Positions 18,059 to 26,197 of a stretch of DNA of 26,197 nucleotides are shown here, piece by piece. Where the stretch lies: NCBI GenBank assembly GCA_015680685.1, contig MNCI01017629.1, forward strand, positions 496,185-522,381, given 5' to 3'. Below the pieces are notes generated by a model, which saw nothing but the letters and a program-made list of their open reading frames with translations, had not been told where the DNA came from and searched no databases. The position numbers were made by a program, and so were the translations under genes. Within the stretch, counting starts at the first letter, position 1, and every line of letters starts with the position of its first letter. This DNA comes from Gnetum montanum. Taxonomy: Eukaryota; Streptophyta; Gnetopsida; Gnetales; Gnetaceae.

Positions 18059-19390
18059 TGGTATGACACCATTCTTACTTATCTACTCAAGCCAGAACTG
18101 CCACAAGGGCTAGACACCTAAAAGAAAAAATAGTTTCTTTACAAGGTTAAGCATTTCATGAAAATCAATAGGAACCTTTATAAAGTATGTTACTATGGCA
18201 TGGTACACTGGTGTGTGCCTAACATAGATCAACTATGCATTCTCTAGGATACTCATGAAGGTCCTTGTGGGGGCCATTATGCTGGGAGATACATGGCCAT
18301 AAAAATCCTCATGGTAGGATATTACTGGCCAACAATATTCAGGGATGCACACTAGTTTTTCTGTACTTATGATTATTGTTAGATAAATTATGGAATGATA
18401 GCTCGAATGGAGGGGCCATAGCAATAGATTCAACCCCTTGAGCCATTCGATATTTGGGGCATTGACTTTCTGGGTTCCATCATGCCTATGTCAAATGAAA
18501 AGGCATATATAATAGTCGTAGTTGACTATTGCACTAAGTGGGCAAAAGCAGTAGCCATCATCGACTGTACATCCACTACTTCCACTCAGTTTGTACAAAA
18601 GAACATCATAAATAGGTTTGGTATGCCTTGTGCATTAATTTCTAATAGTGGAACTCATTTCATAGGTGCCAATTTTTGAAAACTTATGCAGCACTTAGGG
18701 GTTGAGCACAAAATCACAACACCTCATCACCCTCAAGCCAATGGTCAAGCTAAAGTTACTAATTGGGAGATTACAAAAATTCTAATGCGTACTATTAGCA
18801 AGTACCGAAGGAATTGGAGCACCAAATGAAATGATGCCCTTTAGGCCTATCACTCCACATGGAATCTTTCCATAGGTTATTCTTCCTATGAGCTCATGTA
18901 TGAAAAACTACCAACATTGCCCATTTAATTGGAGCTTTGTACACTATCTATAGCCTATGACCTTGACATGGATCTAATTCTAGCATAAAGGAAAGATTAA
19001 TGAATCTTAACTTGCTAGATGAAAATCAATTAATGGCCCTCTCATCCAACAAAATGCATAAGGCATTCAATAAGAAATGCCATGATCTCAAAATAAGGAA
19101 AGTCAAGTTTCAACTAAGAGACAAGGTTCTCTACTAGACTCCTGCACATGTACCTCAATGAACACAGTTTTAAACATTGTGGAAAGGACCTCACATTATC
19201 GAAGAAACTTTTTCATCTAGGGCCATGGTGATATATAAACCTAATAGGCCAAACAAGAAGCAATTAGTCAACATCCAACAATTGAAACCTTTCCATGAGC
19301 CAAAGCCAACCAACTCAATAGACACCTCACTAGATGGACAACCATGCTCAATCTTTTGGATCTTCTCCTTCCAATTTAGTCATGGGGGAG
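18059..19390 (+). pseudogene. Outer element integrase, catalytically dead
   Basis: After a decayed linker the integrase begins with a zinc-finger region (DTHEGPCGGHYAGRYMAIKI, YYWPTIF, CTYDYC with stops). In the core the first Asp is kept (FDIWGIDFLGS, 18464-18466). The second is Asn (ISNSGTHF, 18644-18646) and the Glu is Lys (NGQAKVTN, 18752-18754), with the D,D(35)E spacing otherwise exact. Many stops follow from 18828. The C-terminal module reappears in another frame at 19177-19330 (WKGPHIIEETF, QLVNIQQLKPFHEP), so at least one frameshift lies between. No chromodomain is seen. Confidence 0.85.
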
Positions 19391-20011
19391 ATGGCCATCC
19401 ATATTAACACTTTAAGTGACTCCTTAGTTTTTCAACTTTTTTTTTTACACATTTTTATCTTTACAATTTTTTGTTTTCATATTCTTTGTTTTACATCTTT
19501 TTGTTTTTTAGGTTATTGATCTTTTCTAAGTTTTTGTTTTACACCATCATTAGTATATTTAATATTTCTTGAATATATTTTACTTTCTTTTATATTTTCT
19601 TATGTTTGGTGTAATTCTCTACTATTTTTGCTAATAAGGTGCCAGGTACAATGGTAAGATGCTACTCGATGGTGGTATGTATCATTTGTGATTTAATTTT
19701 TGATGTTTGGTTTTTGACTTTGAATGTTGTCACTAACAAATAGGACATGGTTTCTTTTCATGTAATAGGCAGTGAGTCCACATCATCCACCCATCCACAC
19801 ACTTTATGATTTTCCTTGTTTTGGAAATCTGTAGTCCCTTTTTCATTAATAAAACCTTAATAAATTTGTGACTTGTGTAGTTTTCAAAATTGGGAAGGGT
19901 GTGGCTTTAATGGGATGCAGTATTCTTTGTGCTTTTCCTTTTTTCTATGTGCGAGGGTGTTCTTGTGAGCTTCTCACCATTTCATGTTATTCCATAATAG
20001 GAAGTTGAATA

Positions 20012-20190
20012 AGTCCTTGCATGTTGTGGTCCTCAACAAAAAGAGAGAGAGAGAGAGAGAATTCAAAGCACACACCTTTGACAAAATAAATGTGAAAATG
20101 CATGGTTCTTTACATGGTGTGGTTCCCATACAAAATAAAATAAAATATATGGGAATTCAAAGAACACCCATTAGACAAAATAAAAGGGCT
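20012..20190 (+). repeat. Imperfect tandem duplication (about 90 bp) with GA microsatellite
   Basis: Two units each contain GCATG/ACATG-GTGTGGTYC, then an A-rich stretch, then GAATTCAAAG-ACACC and GACAAAATAAA. The first carries a (GA)n run at 20043-20060. The same two-unit structure is present in the inverted copy (about 25150-25345), so the duplication predates both insertions. Confidence 0.65.
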
Positions 20191-21123
20191 ACAAGCACTG
20201 GTTATGCGACTTGTCTTGTTCTCTCTAACTAAGGAACTTTCTCACTTCCTACTTCTTCTTCAATTTGGAATGGTGGTTGTTTTGTGGGAGCATTCTTATG
20301 TCTCAGGGGATGGACTAGTCTTATAATGTCGATGTGAAGTCATTGAAAGTAGTTGGTTTTGGTTTGGACTAAGGATGGATCCTACCGAGTCATTTAATCA
20401 TAAACTCCACAAGGGACTTCATGTGACTATAATTAGGAACTCCATTCCATTCTCTCTCTCATCCATCTATGCTTTTCATGCCTCACCTCACTACTAGTNG
20501 AATTCTTTTGATTTATCCCATTAATGCCATCCAATTGTGCACATCTTCAAAACTACTTTAGTGAATTCCTTCTTTTTATTGTTGTGAATTTATATACCCT
20601 CTTTTTAGTATTCTTTGTGTTAAGCTTTTTTTTTTTTTCATTTTATGAACCACTTCTCTTACTTAACCCATTTGTTAGTCTTCCTACTAACATTATCAAG
20701 CAATCAATCTACCACAATCACAACTTCACTAGATAAAATCATTGATGAGATAAGGTATTCAACTGCTATGTGTTATAATTTATATATTAATCCTTGATTT
20801 TGTTGTGATTGCAGTGGGGAGCATGGACTAGAAGCAGGATTGTCTTCACCAAGGATGATGCATCAATATCACTCATGGGACTACCTTTCCCTCACTCTTC
20901 TATTGCCAAAAGGGATTGGATGTCCATTGGATTCAAGGGTGTTCTTTCTTGTTGTCATGAACCCCCAACCTTGTACATAATTATAATGATGTAGGGCACT
21001 TTTGTATTTTTTTGTTTCCTCTATGTCACTTTGCATGTCAGTCAAACATTCTATACCTCCTAATATATTTTATAAGGGACTTTTTCCTCTTCTTTTATAC
21101 TTGAGGAAGATTTTTTATTCAAT

Positions 21124-21133
21124 CATGGGCGTA
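21124..21133 (+). other. Polypurine-like tract before the outer 3' LTR
   Basis: CATGGGCGTA lies directly before the proposed LTR start. The inverted copy reads TGTGGGGGTA at the same place, a better polypurine tract, suggesting that the tract here has lost one G. Confidence 0.5.
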
Positions 21134-21970
21134 TGATGAATTGTGTCTTGCATAAGCTCTGATATCAAGGTGGCTATGATATTGGATACATGATATTGGG
21201 TACATGATATCATAGGTTACTCTTAGGTCTATAAATACAGCCCTTGGACACATGATTTGGGTGGTAGGTTTTGAAGTCAAGTAGCAAAATTCTTGCAGTT
21301 TGTTCATTCAAAAGATAGAATATTTTCCAAGTGCCTGCAGTAGTAGGTCTAAGTGTAATAAAATATTTATTCAAGCTTTGATGTACTTGAATACACCATT
21401 GTGTTGGCAATAAAGACAAGCTCTTTGATTCATCCTTATAACACTTGAGACTTTCTTTCTTTATGCATTTATAAATTTTGATTTCATGCAATTCACATTT
21501 AACATTATTCATTCAACAATTAATTTTGATTACTTAAGTAATTAATTAAAATACAGAAGCACAACCCTTTCGAACATACGTGTGACACTTGGTAGCTTAA
21601 AAATTATTAGTCTTTGACAACCAAGTAGTGTTTACATGAAGTTCAGGATGTGTTTAGGAAGTGGGTATGGTTACTTGTGTTAGGTTAGATTAAACAATAG
21701 TTCACTTAGCATTTAATTAGTGTCAATTTAATTATTGTTTTAGGTGATCAAATTGATAAAACATAAAATGATAAAAATCTTATGCCTCAGTCACACTTAA
21801 CCATTCACTTGCATTTCATAAGTGAGACTGGGAAGACAATGAATAGACAACATGAACTCACTATTTAGCTCTAGTGTACTTGGTAATTAAAATTTATAGA
21901 ATTTGACTAGATCACATGTGAATGCCTGTGATTTGTATGGTTGGGCGTAGGGGTACCTCGCTGCTCATTA
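21134..21970 (+). repeat. 3' LTR of the outer element (about 837 bp)
   Basis: It is proposed to start TGATGAATTG and end GCTCATTA. The inverted relative (23112-23981) has the clean ends TGATGAGTC and GACTCATCA, and homology stops at these points in both copies. U3 carries four TGATATY words (about 21158-21212), and a TATA box TATAAATA is at 21230-21237. Matching segments in order include the TATA region, AGTCTAAGTGT-like and CTTGTGTTAGGTTAG-like text, and GCGTAGGGGTACC near the end. Confidence 0.75.
21230..21237 (+). promoter_or_regulatory. TATA box of the outer LTR
   Basis: TATAAATA follows the repeated TGATATY words. The homologous place in the inverted LTR reads TACAAATA (23802-23809, minus strand), one transition away. 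Confidence 0.6.
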
Positions 21971-23111
21971 CCATTGGTCTTCCAATAAAATAAATTTTCA
22001 TCTTTAATAAACTTCTAAAAGTTACAATCTTTTAGAAATATTTCCATTTGTTTATGTTGATCTATCCCATGTTTTTATGGTCTAAAAATTAGAAAATGGA
22101 GTAATCTACTTGGTTGTTCTTGTGGTCTAGGCATTGATTAAGTTACTAAGCATAAGGCTAGAGTGGAAACTAAGGAAGTTATTATAAATTTATTCAAGGT
22201 ATCCAAGATGCATGGAGGTGAGCTTTAACCATGTTAAATTCATCATATCTTAGTTCTAAATGTAGAGTGAACAACTACACTTCATAGTGGTTATCCAAAT
22301 CAAGAGTAGAACTATTTCAAAAGTCATCTTCTACCAAGAGTGGACAATATCCAACAAAGTGGATATCCACCCTCAAAGGTGGATATCCTAGTAAGCTCTA
22401 GAGATCTAGTTAGAATCTTAGCCATTGTAAGGTGGATGTTCTAGCTTTGAAGTAGAAATACTATATAGTTGTTAAAGTAAGGAAAAAAAATCTATTCCTA
22501 GCCATTGTCCTAACTCTAGTTTAATTTGAAAAGCTCTTAGGGCATGAATATTATAAAAGAATATGCCTAGAACTTGAACTATCATCAAATCCAAGACACG
22601 CATTAACATTATCAGATTGGATTGGACATCTTAGCATTGGTTTGATCAAGGGACCACATTAGCTGAGCAAAGCACAAGGATTGAATATTGATTCCTTATT
22701 TAGGAGGTGTGTCACCATTGTTATACCATTCTCCTCGGGTTTTTGATTAATCTTATTTCGTTATTTTGTGCATGATATTCCAATCCATAGATTCATCATT
22801 ATTATATTATTTATATTTGGATCTTCATATAGGGCTTATTGTTTCATTTGTGTTATTACCCTAGTTTGAAGATATTGTGTGTAAATTCAATTTTTTAAAT
22901 TATTCTCTCTACATCTTTATTCTTACCATATTTCATGCCTACTTTATGAAGCATACATTCTCTCTAAAGGGAGGTCTACAATGTGGCCAATAATAGTTCT
23001 TACTAGATGAACAAATATTTATCATATTGACTTTGACCTAAGGGGTTATGACTATGTATTAAGAAAGCATTGCATTTTCAACTTTGTGATCTTAGAAGTC
23101 CTATAGGGTAC
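21971..23111. other. Spacer between two convergent LTRs
   Basis: This 1.14-kb AT-rich sequence has no coding region and no detectable similarity between its halves. It holds a perfect 11-bp hairpin at 22361-22388. It is probably older flanking DNA into which the two outer-family elements inserted separately, because the 5 bases after each LTR end differ (CCATT and GTACC). Confidence 0.55.
22361..22388. other. Perfect 11-bp hairpin
   Basis: GGATATCCACC and its exact reverse complement GGTGGATATCC flank the 6-base loop CTCAAA. The left arm is also part of the 12-bp palindrome GTGGATATCCAC (22359-22370). No function can be assigned. Confidence 0.6.
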
Positions 23112-23981
23112 TGATGAGTCACAAGGTACCCCTACGCTCAGCCATATGAATCACAAGTGTTAACACATCATCTGGTCAAATTCTATGGATGGGACTAGCT
23201 ATGGCATCTAGATCATTATGCTTTGATCGTAGTTCGCTGTCTTCCCTCTTGGACTAGTGGTATCTTTATCACGTATGGTATAGTCCAAAGTGAGGCATAT
23301 GATGTGGTCTAATTTCTACACTATTCTTCATGACAATAAAGAGATAAATTAATTGAACTAATAAATAATGTAAAATAAGATCTAAACTAACCTAACACAA
23401 GAAATTGCCCCAGTTTCCTAGACACATCCAAATGTTAAGCGTTGCTAGGTTACGAAGTACTATATGTATGTTTGAAGTGGTCGTGCTTGTGATCATTAAC
23501 AACTAAAAATAAATTGCTTAATTCAAATGCATTTAAGTAGAAAGCATGAAAGTAAAGTACATTAAAGGAAATAGTAATCTATTCTCAGTGTTGCAAGGAT
23601 TGTCAAAAGAGTTCATTTTATTCTTGTTACACTATTGCACTTAAGTACATCAATGTTCGAATAAAGAACCATACACACTTAGACTCCTTCTACAGGTACT
23701 CAAAAAATATTCTAACTTTGAGAAAAATAAATGGCAAGAGCTTTGCTACTCTGACTAAAAAATAACTTGAAAACTGACTCAAAATGGGAGCCCAAGTGAT
23801 GTATTTGTAGGCCAAAGTATATACCCTAACGTCAAGTATCTGACATCACATCCAGGCCTCGATGTCACATACATGATTTTGTGGCCACAATGTCATGTAC
23901 TCAATGTTAGAGTAGATAAAAAATAGTGATTCATCAGATGTCAAGGCTCTAATGTCAAAATAGACAAATCATGACTCATCA
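23112..23981 (-). repeat. Inverted LTR of the outer family (870 bp)
   Basis: On the minus strand it starts TGATGAGTC and ends GACTCATCA, a perfect 9-bp terminal inverted repeat typical in form of TG...CA LTRs. It is homologous along its length to 21134-21970 but clearly diverged. Its U3 holds repeated TGACATY words (23826-23970) and a TATA-like TACAAATA (23802-23809). It adjoins the family's 3' UTR on the minus strand, so it is a 3' LTR. Confidence 0.8.
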
Positions 23982-25945
23982 TACCCCCACAATTGGATGA
24001 AAACTCATCTTGGAATTAAACAAAATGAAAAACAAGTTTCTTACAAAATATTGGGTAGGTATGGGATTATTGACTAACATACAAACTAACTCAGGTGGAA
24101 TAGATAGACATTAAATGCTCAAGTGTACGAAGTTACAAGATTTACAAAATTGGATGTTCATGATAAGAGTAGTAAACACCCTAGAAAAAACACTAACATC
24201 CAATGATCATGAATGATCCTCATCATAAGGTGTTGCTGCATCATCCTTGGTGAAGATAGTCTTACTTCTAGTTCATGCTTCCAATTGCAATTACAATAGA
24301 ATCGTGAATTAGTATGTAATGTGTAACACATAGCTATTAAGTACCTTGTCTCTTATGTGGTTACACTTGGCTAGGTTGTGATTGTGGTAGATTGATTCCT
24401 TTAAGAGTGTTAGTGGGAAGGCTAACAAATAGGGTAAAATAGATAAGTGGTCCATTAAATTTGAAAAAGTTTGACACAAGGAAATATTTGAAGAGGATGT
24501 AAGAATTTCATAATAATAAAAATGAAAGTTCACTATAAAATGTTGTGAAGATGTACACAATTAGATGTTATTGATGGGATAAACAAAAGGATATTATTGT
24601 AAGAGTGTCTAAGGGTAAAGAACTTAACTAACCCAACCAAAAGATATGCAAGTGGGTCCTCCCTAAAGCAACCACAAGCCTTTTATGCCCTTGCATAACT
24701 TCAAACCAAAGAGTCCATCAAATCCATGCATGATTAATGGTTACGGAAGGTTAAGTACAAAAACTTTGAAGAAACTAACTATGAATTTTGATACATCAAA
24801 CCAAGAAATCGAATTAACAACATGAAACTAGTAGTGAGGTGAGATATGGAAAGCATAGATGGATGAGAGATAGTGGAATAGAGTTCCTAATTAAGGTCAC
24901 ATGAAGTTTCTTATGGATTTTGTGGTTAAATAACTTGATAGGATACATCCTTAATCTAGACCAAAACCAACCACATTTAGTGACTTCACATCAACATTCT
25001 AAGACTAGTGCATCCCCTAAGACACAAAAGTGCTCCCACAGAACAACCACAATTCCTTATTACAGAAGAAAAGAGAAGTAGGAAGTGAGGAAGGGCCTTA
25101 GTTAAAGGGTACCTTCAGGCATGGGTACATGCGTTTCTAGTCCCATAACTAATGCTTGTAGTCCATTTATTTTGTCTATGGGGTGTGCTTTGAATTCCCA
25201 TCATTTCTTTTTTGTTTTCAAAATGGGAACCACACCATGCAAAGACACATGCATTTATTCCAAGGGATGTGCTTTGAATCCTCATCATTTTTTTGTTTTG
25301 TGTTTTTGATGAGAACCACACCATGTAAGGACTTATTCAACTTCCTTCTAATGGTCAACATAGAATAGTAAGAAATCCATGAAAACACACATGTACCTAG
25401 GCAAACAAAAAGGTAGAAAGAATACCAAATCCCCTTGAAGCCACACCTTGCTCAAACCTTTAAATCCTTCCCAATTCTACAAACTACCAAATTCACAAAT
25501 TTATTAAATTTTTATTAATGAAAAGGGATTGCATGTTTCCATATAGTTTGTGGATGGGTGGATGTTGTGGACTCACTGCCTGTTGCATGAAAAAGAAACC
25601 ATGTCCTAATCATTCATAACGAAATTCAAAGCCATAAAATAGACACCAAAAATCAAATAACAAAATAATACATACCACCATCAAGAAACACATTACCACT
25701 GTACTTGGCACTTATTAACAACAAGTTAGAAAATCACTCCAAAATAAAAGAAAACATAAAAGAAAGTGTAAAATATTCAAGAAATAGTAAGTGTACTAAT
25801 GATGGTGTAAAAAAAAAATTAGAAAAGATTAATAACATGAAAACAAGAAGATGTAAAATAAAGATTTTGTAAAACAAAAAGATGAAAAACACTTAAGAAT
25901 CCTAAAGACTAGAATGGGGAATAACCCCCATGACTAAACATTTGG
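23982..25945 (-). mobile_element. Inverted copy of the outer-family 3' untranslated region
   Basis: On the minus strand this runs from CATTTGGC/TTTAGTCATGGGGG (about 25945) to the polypurine-like TGTGGGGGTA before the LTR. It matches 19376-21133 segment by segment, including the T-rich runs, the GTGAGTCCAC region, the duplicated 90-bp unit and the TCATCCTTGGTGAAGA segment. Upstream on its strand the integrase C-terminus that would be expected is not recognisable, so the element appears truncated or rearranged near 25945. Confidence 0.75.
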
Positions 25946-26197
25946 CTATGACAAGGATTAATAAGTGGATAAATAGGATCCATGCATGTATGAAACGTTG
26001 GGAACCTTTCATGCCCCAGCCACTGAGTNGGGCTATAAGCTTAGGCAAACCATGCATGGACCCACCACTTCATTCAAGCCAGCACAAGGTCAACCTAGTG
26101 CACCACCTTCCTTGTCTAAACCAACATCCTCCAACCATACACAAGGGCCACCATCTATCTATACTTCAATCCCACATCCAACTAATGAATCTACAAA
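25946..26197 (+). other. Unassigned right edge with an open Pro/Ser/Thr-rich frame
   Basis: On the plus strand a frame is open from about 25980 to the window end with text such as GPTTSFKPAQGQPSAPPSLS and GPPSIYTSIPHPTN. The composition recalls a gag linker or a disordered protein segment. It has no start, no domain, only about 70 codons and an undetermined base (26029), so it may be chance. Confidence 0.25.

Larger units (their letters stand above)
19376..21133 (+). other. Outer element 3' untranslated region
   Basis: This 1.76-kb AT-rich, non-coding stretch lies between integrase and 3' LTR. It starts at TTTAGTCATGGGGGAGA. It contains T-rich runs (19435-19620), an imperfect 90-bp duplication (20012-20190) and a GA microsatellite (20043-20060). 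An inverted copy with the same order of segments lies at 23982-25945. No open frame is shared between the two copies, which argues against coding. An undetermined base is at 20499. Confidence 0.75.
2282..21970 (+). mobile_element. Outer Ty3/gypsy (Athila-like) retrotransposon, 5'-incomplete and interrupted
   Basis: The element is present as a left piece (2282-2952) and a right piece (15958-21970), split by the inner element inserted in its protease. Order: proline-rich gag tail, protease, RT, RNase H, integrase, long 3' untranslated region, 3' LTR. RT text such as RLNP, YPI-DNEWVSP, MPFGLCNAPATFQ and NLWLNW resembles the Athila group of non-chromovirus gypsy elements, and no chromodomain is visible. 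No 5' LTR is visible in the window. Stops, frameshifts and changed catalytic residues show that it is dead. Its 3' UTR and LTR are repeated in inverted orientation at 23112-25945. Confidence 0.8.

Noticed and set aside
24309-24560. Small hydrophobic open frame on the minus strand, similar to one at 20524-20736
   Set aside because: Both lie in the diverged copies of the outer 3' UTR. Similarity reflects shared DNA; the frames differ in length and end and have no domain, so coding is not supported.

Overview
This is plant nuclear DNA from a large, repeat-filled genome, and almost every recognisable feature belongs to an LTR retrotransposon. The retroelement lineages (Tat-type Ty3/gypsy with a second RNase H, and an Athila-like Ty3/gypsy), TG...CA long terminal repeats and 5-bp target duplications point to a seed plant. 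The age and nesting would suit a conifer or another slow-turnover genome, but the sequence does not prove that. I see no intact host gene, tRNA, rRNA or CRISPR array.

Layout. 1-2280 is a left flank of uncertain origin, with a minus-strand promoter-like block (TATA near 670, duplicated upstream motif at 712-804) and a GC-rich island (about 1300-1740). 2282-2952 is the gag tail and start of the protease of an old 'outer' Athila-like element. 2953-15957 is a complete 13.0-kb 'inner' Tat-lineage element inserted into that protease. It has LTRs at 2953-4599 and 14296-15957, and the target duplication ATTGT is perfect at 2948-2952 and 15958-15962. 15963-21970 is the rest of the outer element: protease end, RT, RNase H, integrase, a long 3' untranslated region and a 3' LTR. 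21971-23111 is a spacer. 23112-25945 is a second copy of the outer family's 3' end in the opposite orientation. 25946-26197 is unassigned.

The inner element runs LTR - primer-binding-site-like stretch - repeat-rich leader - gag - protease - minisatellite spacer - RT - RNase H - archaeal-type RNase H - integrase - minisatellite 3' UTR - polypurine tract - LTR. Its gag and pol frames are broken by many stop codons but almost no frameshifts, and its LTRs differ mainly by transitions. This looks like decay by cytosine deamination in a silenced element. It cannot now make its own proteins.

The most unusual material is non-coding. The LTRs carry clusters of the 10-bp palindrome GCGTATACGC. The leader is built from the related word TACGCTG. 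One minisatellite family appears both between protease and RT and again after integrase. The gag tail carries seven spaced copies of a PYV-x-x-VP-like motif. The two outer-family 3' ends meet tail to tail, forming a roughly 2.6-2.8 kb imperfect inverted repeat.
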